This document shows positions 8,007 to 14,243 of a stretch of 34,160 bases of DNA, one piece after another. The notes beneath the pieces were generated by a model, which was not told the DNA's origin, made no database searches, and worked only from the letters and a program-made list of their open reading frames with translations. Made by a program: the position numbers and the translations under genes. The DNA comes from Erysipelotrichaceae bacterium (lineage in GTDB: Bacteria; Bacillota_I; Bacilli_A; Erysipelotrichales; Erysipelotrichaceae). Every line of letters begins with the position of its first letter. Within the stretch, counting starts at the first letter, position 1. The stretch is taken from NCBI GenBank assembly GCA_022799495.1, contig JAAWON010000016.1, positions 1-34,160 of the forward strand, written 5' to 3'.

Positions 8007-8856
8007 ATTCTTTATTTTTAGAAAAGTAATCAAGTTGATCATAAAATTTCTTTTGTGTTTTTTCATATTCGATAATATCTTGTTCAATTTTAGTTATTTT
8101 TTTGTCTATCGAAATAGCACCATGATTATAGCAATCCATAAGATAATCCAAAAGTTTAGGATTAGGCGTAGTTTCACGAAGATTTTCTTCAAGTTTACTA
8201 AATTCCTTTTTTTGTTTCTTTAATTCCAATAGTTCATTTTTATTTATTAAATACTGTGCTTTTGACATTTCTCTTGATCTATCAATGACTTGCATAAGTT
8301 TATTTCTTTTCAAATCAATATATTCTTCAGGAAAAATAATATCAGGTTTATGTCCATTTAATTTATGACCATTGCTCGAAGATATTATCGCTTCCTCCGC
8401 TGGCAAATCATCGAATTGGTATATGGCATATACATCATCCTTTTTTCTTGATGTGGCATAGTAAGAGAAAAGGGTATCAAAAAATTTCCCAATATACGGT
8501 GATGACAAAAATTCTATAATAGTATCATAAATATCTAAATAGTCATCATCATGGAAAATACTTTCTAAAGTAGTAAGCACATCACTAGGTATACCTGTAG
8601 AAATAGCTTTTTCTCTCACAGTAGCATCGACACTAGGTTCATCACTTAAACCGAGAAGATAATCTACCGAAATGTTTAAGCCCTTAGATAAAGAAACCAA
8701 GATTTTACTTGTTGGATTATCCCTTGTACCACTAATAATTTCACTTAATGTTGTTTTAGTAATCCCAGTTCTTTTACATAATTCTGCATTAGATATTCCT
8801 ATATCTGCCATTTTATCAGCTATTTTTTCACCTAATGTCAATTTATTTATTTTCAT
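8005..8856 (-). CDS. CI-like phage repressor (XRE HTH)
   Basis: The 283-residue protein begins with a typical XRE helix-turn-helix (residues about 7-68: EKIADKMADIGISNAEL, then TKTTLSEIISGTRDNPTSK and LSKGLNISVDYLLG). The C-terminal two thirds contain a middle domain and a Lys/Glu-rich coiled coil (about residues 205-280). I do not see the Ser/Lys pair of an S24 autoprotease, so induction by RecA-stimulated cleavage is unlikely; a separate inducer or antirepressor protein is more plausible, as for PICI Stl. Ribosome binding site AGGAGG precedes ATG. Divergent from the Cro-like gene across a 214-bp operator region. Confidence 0.85.
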   Translation of the reverse strand: MKINKLTLGEKIADKMADIGISNAELCKRTGITKTTLSEIISGTRDNPTSKILVSLSKGLNISVDYLLGLSDEPSVDATVREKAISTGIPSDVLTTLESIFHDDDYLDIYDTIIEFLSSPYIGKFFDTLFSYYATSRKKDDVYAIYQFDDLPAEEAIISSSNGHKLNGHKPDIIFPEEYIDLKRNKLMQVIDRSREMSKAQYLINKNELLELKKQKKEFSKLEENLRETTPNPKLLDYLMDCYNHGAISIDKKITKIEQDIIEYEKTQKKFYDQLDYFSKNKE

Positions 8857-9070
8857 AGTTTCCTCCTATACAGAACTAATCCATAATTTGTTCTGTGCAT
8901 AGAACAACCATATATAAAATTTCATGGTCATTCCTATATAAAGAATTTTTGCAATATCAATATATTTTTGTGATATCATTTTTATAGAACTCATGTCGTT
9001 GTTGTTCTGCTTATAGTATACCACTTATATGAGAATCAAGCAACAACAAAATTAAAGGAGTGATGAAAAA
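8857..9070. promoter_or_regulatory. Divergent repressor/early operator region
   Basis: A perfect 7+6+7 palindrome TTGTTCTGTGCATAGAACAA lies at 8888-8907. Further half-sites are AGAAC at 8872-8876, AGAAC at 8986-8990 and GTTCT at 9004-9008. This spacing on both sides of the control region fits a repressor that autoregulates and blocks the rightward early promoter. TATA-rich -10 candidates are present on both strands, but I cannot fix the promoters exactly. Confidence 0.6.
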
Positions 9071-9259
9071 ATGAGAAACAATGAGTTAAGAGATTACGTC
9101 AAAGGTAAAGGAGTGAAACTGTGGGAGATTGCCGAAAAACTAAATATCAATGATGGGAATTTCTCTAGAAAGCTGCGTAAGGAATTATCAGCAGAAGAAA
9201 AAGAGCGTATCAAGGGTATCATCGACGAAATCGTGAAAGAAAGAGAGGAGGAGCAATAA
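9071..9259 (+). CDS. Small Cro/Str-like HTH protein
   Basis: A 62-residue protein: LRDYVKGKGVKLWEIAEKLNINDGNFSRKLRKELS looks like a compact helix-turn-helix (recognition helix DGNFSRKLRK), followed by an acidic/basic helix. It is the first gene right of the operator, where phages place Cro and PICIs place Str. Ribosome binding site AAAGGAG precedes it; its stop overlaps the start of the next gene by one base. Confidence 0.78.
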   Translation: MRNNELRDYVKGKGVKLWEIAEKLNINDGNFSRKLRKELSAEEKERIKGIIDEIVKEREEEQ

Positions 9260-9492
9260 TGAGCGAACTACAAATGCTAACGCTTGAACAAGTCGCGGAA
9301 ATTACTGGCGTACATCGTGATACCGTGACTATGTGGCGTGAAATAGGCATCATCAAAGCTATTAAGACGGGTAAAGGCTATATGTTCTCACAAGAGGAAA
9401 TACGGCAATTTCAGCGTGATTATAGAGGGCATGATATCAGTAACAAAGTAAAGGCTATTGAAAGCTATAACCTTGTGAATGCAATCCATTAA
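9259..9492 (+). CDS. AlpA/Xis-like MerR-type HTH protein
   Basis: A 77-residue protein with a winged helix-turn-helix of the excisionase/AlpA type: MLTLEQVAEITGVHRDTVTMWREIGIIKAIKTGKGYMF is the family pattern (helices about residues 7-28, wing 33-44, then SQEEIRQF). Likely roles are excisionase or activator of excision/replication. The end of the gene forms the left arm of the stem-loop targeted by the small RNA, so that RNA may affect this mRNA directly. Confidence 0.8.
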   Translation: MSELQMLTLEQVAEITGVHRDTVTMWREIGIIKAIKTGKGYMFSQEEIRQFQRDYRGHDISNKVKAIESYNLVNAIH

Positions 9493-9522
9493 ACATATTG
9501 CGAGTGCGTTTTTATAATGGAT
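9484..9522 (+). promoter_or_regulatory. Stem-loop target of the small antisense RNA
   Basis: ATCCATTA (9484-9491) pairs perfectly with TAATGGAT (9515-9522). The 23-nt loop (9492-9514) contains 9494-9513, complementary to the loop of the RNA at 7931-8006. The stop codon of the AlpA-like gene (9490-9492) is at the stem-loop junction. Confidence 0.7.
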
Positions 9523-9545
9523 CTGTAATCCAAATGATGTATGAG

Positions 9546-9614
9546 TTGTTACGATTGTATATAATTTATTACAATCGTACACAACTGTACATATGTACAC
9601 CAAGAATCTGTACA
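9546..9614 (+). promoter_or_regulatory. Inverted repeats before the replication initiator gene
   Basis: A 9-bp inverted repeat ACGATTGTA (9551-9559) / TACAATCGT (9570-9578) can extend outward through TTGT/ACAA with a bulge. Right after it is a perfect 14-bp palindrome TGTACATATGTACA (9586-9599), and a CTGTACA half-site lies near 9608. These could be operators or binding sites of the initiator encoded just downstream. Confidence 0.55.
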
Positions 9615-9644
9615 AAAGTAACAAAGAAGGGAGCTGAAGAAGGT

Positions 9645-10433
9645 ATGGCTGATAAAGGATTTATACCATTACCGCGTGAAATTGTTAATCTACCAATTTG
9701 GAACAATCCAAACAAAGTAAAGCTTTTAATTCTTTGTATGACTAAAGCAAGTTATAAAAGAAGAGAATACACAATAGGTAACCAAACAATCACGCTTGAA
9801 CCAGGACAATTTATAACTGGAAGGCGTGCTATTGAAGAAGAATTTAATCAAAATATGCCTTGCTCTAGCATGTCTAAAGGTTTGACTTTATTTAGATACT
9901 TAGAACAGTTTGAATCGTTAGGAATTTTGAACATCAAAAAAACTAATAAATATTCAGTAGTTACGGTACTTTTTGGCAGTGAGTATATACAGGATTGTAC
10001 ATCAGATGAACAACAAATGAACAACAAAAGAACAACAGATGAACAACAAATGAACACAAACAATAAAGATAACAATATAAACAAAGAAAAAAATATAAAA
10101 ACATATGCGCATCAAGATGCGCTTGCATCTGAAAAGGATCTCATAAATGAGTTTGAAAAACTATGGGAATTATATCCAAATAAGAAAAGTAAAAGCAAAG
10201 CAATGAGATCATACATCAGTGCTAGAAAGAGGAAGAAAGACCCAGTAACCTATGAACAAGTGAAAACAGGTATAGAAGCATATAACAAGTACATACAAGC
10301 TAAAGGCTTAGATATGCAATATATCAAGCATGGTTCTACATGGTTTCATCAAGAGTGCTGGAATGATGACTATACCATTGCTAAAAATCCTAAAGTACAA
10401 GATAACATACAAAGCAATAACGGATGGTATTAG
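9645..10433 (+). CDS. Phage replication initiator, DnaD-like
   Basis: A 262-residue protein. The N-terminal half (residues 1-115) is a winged-helix replication-initiator domain of the kind in Firmicute phages (GFIPLPREIVNLPIWNN opening, then TLEPGQFITGRRAIEEEF). A Gln/Asn/Lys-rich linker (EQQMNN and EQQMNT repeats, residues about 125-160) leads to a C-terminal ELYPNKKSKSKAMRSYISARK domain, common in phage DnaD/DnaB-like loaders, ending with STWFHQECWNDD. It should open the element origin and recruit the loader and helicase encoded next. ATG 9645 has GAAGAAGG close upstream and a GGGAG further out; the longer frame from 9498 would run through the RNA target and operators, so I rejected it. Confidence 0.82.
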   Translation: MADKGFIPLPREIVNLPIWNNPNKVKLLILCMTKASYKRREYTIGNQTITLEPGQFITGRRAIEEEFNQNMPCSSMSKGLTLFRYLEQFESLGILNIKKTNKYSVVTVLFGSEYIQDCTSDEQQMNNKRTTDEQQMNTNNKDNNINKEKNIKTYAHQDALASEKDLINEFEKLWELYPNKKSKSKAMRSYISARKRKKDPVTYEQVKTGIEAYNKYIQAKGLDMQYIKHGSTWFHQECWNDDYTIAKNPKVQDNIQSNNGWY

Positions 10434-10448
10434 TATGGGAGGCATAAC

Positions 10449-10676
10449 ATGACAAGAGAAGAAACACAAAAGGTGTTAAATCTCATAGATGGAAGTTATA
10501 AGAACTTCATTATGGGAAGAGATAGAAGAATAGTATTTCAAGCATGGTGTGAAGCATTACAAAGCCAAGACTTTAAAAAAGTGCATGCAAAAGTGATGGA
10601 ATGGGTAACCACTAAAAACACACCGCCAGCAATCAGCGACCTTGTAAGTGTGGATTGGAGAAAACGCTATGAATAG
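10449..10676 (+). CDS. G39P-like helicase loader/inhibitor
   Basis: A 75-residue protein: TREETQKVLNLIDGSYKNF, then VFQAWCEALQSQDF, then AKVMEWVTTKNTPPAISDL. This is the helical pattern of the G39P family (loader and inhibitor of the phage SPP1 helicase G40P), including the typical T(k)xPPtIsDL ending. It should bind the DnaB-like helicase encoded next and release it at the origin. Ribosome binding site GGGAGG. Its last 8 bases overlap the helicase start. Confidence 0.78.
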   Translation: MTREETQKVLNLIDGSYKNFIMGRDRRIVFQAWCEALQSQDFKKVHAKVMEWVTTKNTPPAISDLVSVDWRKRYE

Positions 10677-11847
10677 CGGACAGATTGATATACAAGCGGA
10701 ATGTATTGGTACTTTGTCTATTTATCCTAAATTGTTTCAGCATTGTATTATGAAACCTGAATACTTCGACAATGGATACAGGCAGATATTTAATGCCATG
10801 AGTGAATGCTACAAAAGGAATAACGAAATTATCGTTTCTGAAATGGCAAAATATAAAGACTTTAATGTTGATCTATACATGAGTTGTGCTAATGTAAGCA
10901 TATCAAGTAATATCAAGCGGTTTAAACGTGTACAGCATCTTGTAATTGAAGCGTACAAGGAAAGAAGAATTGAAACGCTAGGAATGGAATTAAAAAATCA
11001 TGCTATCACCTTAGAAGAATACGACAAAGAATATCATAAAATTATTGATCTTGGTATAACAGAGACGAGCAGATTAACACGCGATGAACTGCTAAACGCC
11101 TGTAAAGACGATAAGAAAAACATATTCTTTCGTAGATTTAGGCGATTAGGTGCTTTGATGAAACTGAAGGAAAATGATTTTGTAATTGTAGCAGGTTCCA
11201 CAGGTGGAGGAAAATCAGGATTTGCTTTAAACCTTTTAGAAGATTTATCAGCAAACTATAAATGCCTTTACTTCAATCTGGAAATGGTTTCACAGGAATT
11301 AAGACAAAGACTGCTTTCAATCAAAAGTAATTTAACACAAGATGAAATTGTAAGGCTGGATAAATTGCCACAGGATAATCAAAACAAAGTTGTTGATGCC
11401 ATTAATGAATACGACCAAAAAGAAATGTATATTTATGACAAAAGTCAAACGCTTGATAGAATTAGAGCTCATATTGCTACGCATCAATCAGATAAACACA
11501 TGATCGTTATAGTGGATCATATTGGATTGATTGGAACAAAATCACGCAATGCATATGAGCGTATGACCGAGATTGCCAAAGAATTGCGTAAATATAGCCT
11601 AGACTTTAATTGCACAATCATAGGGCTGTGTCAGCTCAACAGAGATGCCATAAAGTCGAATGATGGCCCCAAGCTATCCATGTTGCGTGATAGCGGTGAA
11701 ATTGAACAATCAGCAAGTAAAGTGTTATTTGTATGGCATGAGGATGAAGATTATACCCTTGTGCTTGCTAAAAACCGTAGCGGCCATACGGGAGTGATAA
11801 ATATCGCATACAACAAAGCAACGCAAAGGATGGAGGAAACGATATGA
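10669..11847 (+). CDS. DnaB-like replicative helicase
   Basis: A 392-residue RecA-fold helicase. The N-terminal domain (about 1-95) fits the DnaB N domain; the C-terminal ATPase domain has Walker A GSTGGGKS (176-183), Walker B IVIVDHIG (about 270), the KELRKYSLDFNCTIIGLCQLNR motif split over about 295-320, and RDSGEIEQSA. It unwinds the element's DNA at the fork, using host primase, since no primase gene is visible. I chose ATG 10669 because TTGGAG lies 9 nt upstream and the start overlaps the stop of the loader gene. The stop overlaps the next start (ATGA). Confidence 0.9.
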   Translation: MNSGQIDIQAECIGTLSIYPKLFQHCIMKPEYFDNGYRQIFNAMSECYKRNNEIIVSEMAKYKDFNVDLYMSCANVSISSNIKRFKRVQHLVIEAYKERRIETLGMELKNHAITLEEYDKEYHKIIDLGITETSRLTRDELLNACKDDKKNIFFRRFRRLGALMKLKENDFVIVAGSTGGGKSGFALNLLEDLSANYKCLYFNLEMVSQELRQRLLSIKSNLTQDEIVRLDKLPQDNQNKVVDAINEYDQKEMYIYDKSQTLDRIRAHIATHQSDKHMIVIVDHIGLIGTKSRNAYERMTEIAKELRKYSLDFNCTIIGLCQLNRDAIKSNDGPKLSMLRDSGEIEQSASKVLFVWHEDEDYTLVLAKNRSGHTGVINIAYNKATQRMEETI

Positions 11848-11972
11848 GAAAGTGGCAGATATTTGAAATGCTTACGGGCAATCATGATCTTGATTTCACT
11901 GTTTTAATGAAGGCAAAGAAAAAAGACTTGATTGAAGCTATCATTGAGTATGTCATGAAACATGGCAAATAA
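11844..11972 (+). CDS. Small hypothetical protein (42 aa)
   Basis: Reads MRKWQIFEMLTGNHDLDF followed by a basic/amphipathic helix ending KHGK. It starts in an ATGA overlap with the helicase stop and ends inside the next gene. Translational coupling on both sides argues that it is real. No family recognised. Confidence 0.6.
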   Translation: MRKWQIFEMLTGNHDLDFTVLMKAKKKDLIEAIIEYVMKHGK

Positions 11973-12159
11973 TCAAAACCTAAAGCCCTTTACCAAAGAG
12001 AACGCAGCTGAAATGGGGAGAAAGGGCGGCATTGCTTCCGGTAAGACAAGGCGCAAACTCATGATGTTAAAGATTATGCATGAGGTCATCATGGAAAGCG
12101 GCGAAAAAGGCGAAAAGTTTCTTGATGAAGTATGGAAAAAAAGAAACGACTTGTTATGA
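11962..12159 (+). CDS. Small KGG-motif phage protein
   Basis: A 65-residue basic protein with NLKPFTKENAAEMGRKGG then IASGKTRRK: the Gly-rich KGG-type motif often found at the N-terminus of small phage and plasmid proteins. Function unknown; DNA or RNA binding is suggested by the basic charge. It is the last gene of the replication operon. The 290 bp that follow are noncoding and rich in inverted repeats. Confidence 0.65.
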   Translation: MANNQNLKPFTKENAAEMGRKGGIASGKTRRKLMMLKIMHEVIMESGEKGEKFLDEVWKKRNDLL

Positions 12160-12222
12160 TGAAAATGCCACGAAGCGTGAGCGAACCCTGAGAAATTGTA
12201 TATATTCATGCTTTGGGAAATA

Positions 12223-12442
12223 CTTAGTACTCCGATCGTTGTACTAAGAAAAGTACGACGATAAAATAACAGTACTCTAATAAGAAAATTCCGATAGTAA
12301 CGATATATGCAAGGTTTGTTATAACGAACGTTAAGCCGCTTTTACAAAACGACGATTAAAAATAAAATGACTGCTTAAGACACGCTTAAACAGTCTGCCG
12401 GATCACCAGCTCCGTTGAGGTAATTATACCATAAGCGGAGGT
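12223..12442 (+). promoter_or_regulatory. Structured leader upstream of the 241-aa gene
   Basis: Several stem-loops occur in series: CTTAGTAC (12223-12230) / GTACTAAG (12241-12248); GACTGCTTAAG (12369-12379) / CTTAAACAGTC (12385-12395) with one mismatch; and CTCCG (12410-12414) / CGGAG (12436-12440), which would hide the ribosome binding site GGAGG (12437-12441). An alternative partner of AAGCGG (12433-12438) is CCGCTT near 12335. Mutually exclusive pairings around a ribosome binding site suggest translation control. The motif CCGGATCACCAGC (12398-12410) and CATAAGCGG (12430-12438) recur in the RNA at 13262-13377. Confidence 0.5.
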
Positions 12443-12451
12443 TTAAAAGAC

Positions 12452-13177
12452 ATGGATAAAACAAAAGTATCGATCATCAAAGCAATCGCAATGAGCAAAA
12501 CAAGGCTTGCACTTGATAATGACTATCTGAAAATAGTGATTAAGGCCTTGCAATGGGAAAGCAAGCAAGTACAAGATAGCAAAGTTAGCCGATTATGTAT
12601 ATCCCTAGCGGATGATGTAAAACGGTATATGAATGGTACGTCCAGTGCAATCGTAGACAGTTACACTCTATTCAACGTATTGTACTATCGCTTTGCGCAG
12701 CGTCAGCCTATTGCATACTCAATCAACGAAGGTAAAAAAGACGCTTTCGATAAATTCATAGGTCATATACGATATATCATGAGGGATGACGAGGAAGAAC
12801 GTATCCGGCAAGCGCAGGACGTAATCATGGAATGCAAACAAAAGATCAGTGAAGCACGTGAGGAAATGGAAAGCATCAAAGCGATTGACACATCAGCAAT
12901 CAAGCTAGAGAATCGTAAAGGCAATGATGATAGGCTGCTGAAATACATGGAGATAATTCAAGATCAGGAAGACAACATCGCCGTATATGAGCTATACATG
13001 GTTCTGATGCGCGAGAGAAAGAAACAGAAGCAAGCGTTCATCAATAGCCTTGATCGTGATGATCGATGCTTGTTGATTGACTACATGAATGAAAAGCATT
13101 ATGAGCATGATGAGGTTGCAAAAGTCTTAACGGATCATATAACCTATTGGGATCAATTTGTTCAAGTGAAACAATAA
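12452..13177 (+). CDS. Hypothetical coiled-coil protein
   Basis: No family recognised in this 241-residue protein. The N-terminal half (to about 105) is helical and mixed charge. Residues about 110-150 (EERIRQAQDVIMECKQKI and on) and 165-200 look like coiled coils, and the C-terminus (LDRDDRCLLIDYMNEKHYEH, about 200-220, then VAKVLTDHITYWDQF) resembles a sigma-like or phage ArpU-like helical end. The gene sits alone after a structured leader, with ribosome binding site GGAGG 10 nt upstream. A late-gene activator role is possible but only a guess. Confidence 0.7.
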   Translation: MDKTKVSIIKAIAMSKTRLALDNDYLKIVIKALQWESKQVQDSKVSRLCISLADDVKRYMNGTSSAIVDSYTLFNVLYYRFAQRQPIAYSINEGKKDAFDKFIGHIRYIMRDDEEERIRQAQDVIMECKQKISEAREEMESIKAIDTSAIKLENRKGNDDRLLKYMEIIQDQEDNIAVYELYMVLMRERKKQKQAFINSLDRDDRCLLIDYMNEKHYEHDEVAKVLTDHITYWDQFVQVKQ

Positions 13178-13227
13178 GCAAAGTGTTTTGAAGCGTGAGC
13201 AAACAAAGAGGAAAAGGCAATAACATA

Positions 13228-13257
13228 TTGCAAGCAAATAAACTTTAGGCGTATAAT
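13228..13257 (+). promoter_or_regulatory. Promoter of structured small RNA
   Basis: TTGCAA (13228-13233) and TATAAT (13252-13257) are 18 bp apart. The predicted start (about 13264) falls at the 5' strand of the RNA's closing stem. Confidence 0.65.
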
Positions 13258-13261
13258 ATTA

Positions 13262-13342
13262 GTGAGCCAAGAGGTAGAGAATGTGTCGCTACACACCCAA
13301 GTGGTTAAAAAAAGAGAAGCTGGACCGGACACACCAGCCTTG
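13262..13342 (+). ncRNA. Cloverleaf-like small RNA of unknown class
   Basis: Closing stem AGCCAAG (13265-13271) pairs with CTTGGCT (13339-13345 region). Inside are hairpins TGTGT-cgct-ACACA, a small CCA/TGG hairpin followed by a purine-rich linker, and GCTGG (13319-13323) / CCAGC (13334-13338) with a 10-nt loop. Total length near 81 nt and the 7-bp closing stem recall a tRNA, but there is no T-loop sequence, no valid anticodon arm and no CCA. I do not recognise the class. It shares CCGGA-(CA)CACCAGC and CATAAGCGG with the leader at 12398-12438. GGTGTG (13375-13380) followed by TTTTATT may form part of an end or alternative structure with CACACC. Confidence 0.5.
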
Positions 13343-13605
13343 GCTTATTAATTAATCATCAAGTACATCATAAGCGGTGTGCTTTTATTATGTCATGAAG
13401 CAATCGAAGCCATGAGGAAGCCGTGAGAAATTGCAGAGAATGATATGAAAGAGTGTGGAAGTATCATAAAATCGATTTTTATTCTTTTTTTGCAAAGAAT
13501 AACACTAAGCAAAAGCAACGAAACAGATCAGGAGGTATATTTGTACCCCCTAAGGCATTTCATTGTCAGAACGCTTGTATGGCCTTGATAAAATTAAAAT
13601 AAAAG

Positions 13606-13646
13606 GCAATAGGCGTTTACAGCAATAATAAAGCTGCACCTATTGC
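13606..13646 (+). other. Two-part stem-loop in noncoding region
   Basis: GCAATAGG (13606-13613) pairs with CCTATTGC (13639-13646), enclosing CAGC (13620-13623) / GCTG (13633-13636). No T-run follows. The whole stretch 13380-14040 has no convincing gene. Confidence 0.5.
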
Positions 13647-13659
13647 ATGATATTGGATA

Positions 13660-14040
13660 GGGGCATACTACCCTCCCACGGGGGCGAAAGGCCTTCACGC
13701 CGCCGTCTGCACAAATTTTCTCACGATTTTTGATTATGGTATCAACTGAATGGCATCTAATAGTAGGCTAATCATCATAAAAACGCATTATTTTTTCCAG
13801 TTTTTCCTATCTATTCCACCGCTCTATTGGCGAAAGTGATGACCGAAGGTAAATACATTATTAAAAGAAAAAGCTCGTCAGAACGCCTAAAATAAGGCGA
13901 TAGGGCTATGTGGGTGAATGCTTTAAGGCATACCCCCTTTCTCACGCGCGTGTACTTATCGGTTTTCCCTAGGCCACATGCCCGTTCTCCATATAGCAAA
14001 AAAATCTTTGAGAATTGACCGGGGGTATTTGATATTAAGC
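13660..14040 (+). other. GC-rich noncoding segment, candidate packaging (cos) or origin site
   Basis: Two similar blocks lie 265 bp apart: GGCATACTACCCTCCC (13663-13678) with CTCACG near 13720, and GGCATACCCCCTTTCTCACG (13927-13946) continuing CGCGTGTAC. The second block is inverted by GGGGGTAT near 14020, so ATACCCCC and GGGGGTAT face each other over about 85 bp. C-runs followed by TCACGCGCG, together with dyad symmetry, recall cohesive-end regions of Firmicute phages. Without packaging genes in the element, a helper-phage cos site is plausible; a replication origin is the alternative. Low confidence. Confidence 0.3.
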
Positions 14041-14208
14041 AAAAGAAAAGCCCACAAGGGGCATGATTGATTTGATCTCCGGTTAACGGTCGGAGCTTAC
14101 CGTTATATGATTTAATACATTGGGTGGGCGATAGTACCACCATCTCATCAGGCATGAGCCCTACACTTGACATTTTCATGCGCGATAGCCATCTTTCTAT
14201 CCTCAATG
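14041..14208 (-). ncRNA. Orphan ToxI-like antitoxin RNA
   Basis: An independent leftward unit. It starts after a promoter at the toxin stop codon and ends at GCCC/GGGC (14050-14062) followed by TTTTCTTTT. Its 5' part forms hairpins GATAG/CTATC, CTCAT/ATGAG and GGTGG/CCACC. Then 14072-14102 matches 26 of 31 bases of the second antitoxin repeat of the toxIN locus (19745-19775). All five differences keep the proposed pseudoknot: one is a compensatory C-G to U-A change (both bases), two exchange a G-U for a G-C pair, and one is in a loop. No toxN-like gene follows: the 131-codon frame across this region (13811-14206) reads through terminator and pseudoknot and has no protein character. A solitary antitoxin that could bind the neighbouring ToxN is the leading idea. 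Confidence 0.68.
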
Positions 14209-14215
14209 CATTAAT

Positions 14216-14243
14216 ATTATATGATATCTTTTTGATATTTCAA
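14216..14243 (-). promoter_or_regulatory. Promoter of the orphan ToxI-like RNA
   Basis: On the minus strand TTGAAA (14238-14243) and TATAAT (14216-14221) are 16 bp apart. The -35 overlaps the stop codon of the toxin gene, so the RNA can be made independently of the toxin. Confidence 0.65.

Noticed and set aside
7940-9513. Inverted repeats as an invertible DNA segment
   Set aside because: Both copies sit in loops of perfect stems, one with promoter and terminator, so an RNA pair explains them better; kept as an alternative test.
12172-13204. GAAGCGTGAGC(G/A)AAC at 12172-12186 and 13190-13204
   Set aside because: A 15-bp near-identical repeat after two genes; too short and without structure to interpret beyond shared origin of the two 3' regions.
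13222-13231. Third copy of AACATATTGC as another antisense target
   Set aside because: Only 10 bases match, no stem presents it, and it is part of the -35 region of a promoter.
14130-14160. CTGATGAG on the minus strand, hammerhead-ribozyme-like core
   Set aside because: The GAAA strand after stem II and a proper cleavage triplet are missing; the bases are better explained as hairpin CTCAT/ATGAG.
13811-14206. 131-codon leftward frame
   Set aside because: Runs through the RNA terminator, pseudoknot and GC-rich dyad; no ribosome binding site or family pattern.
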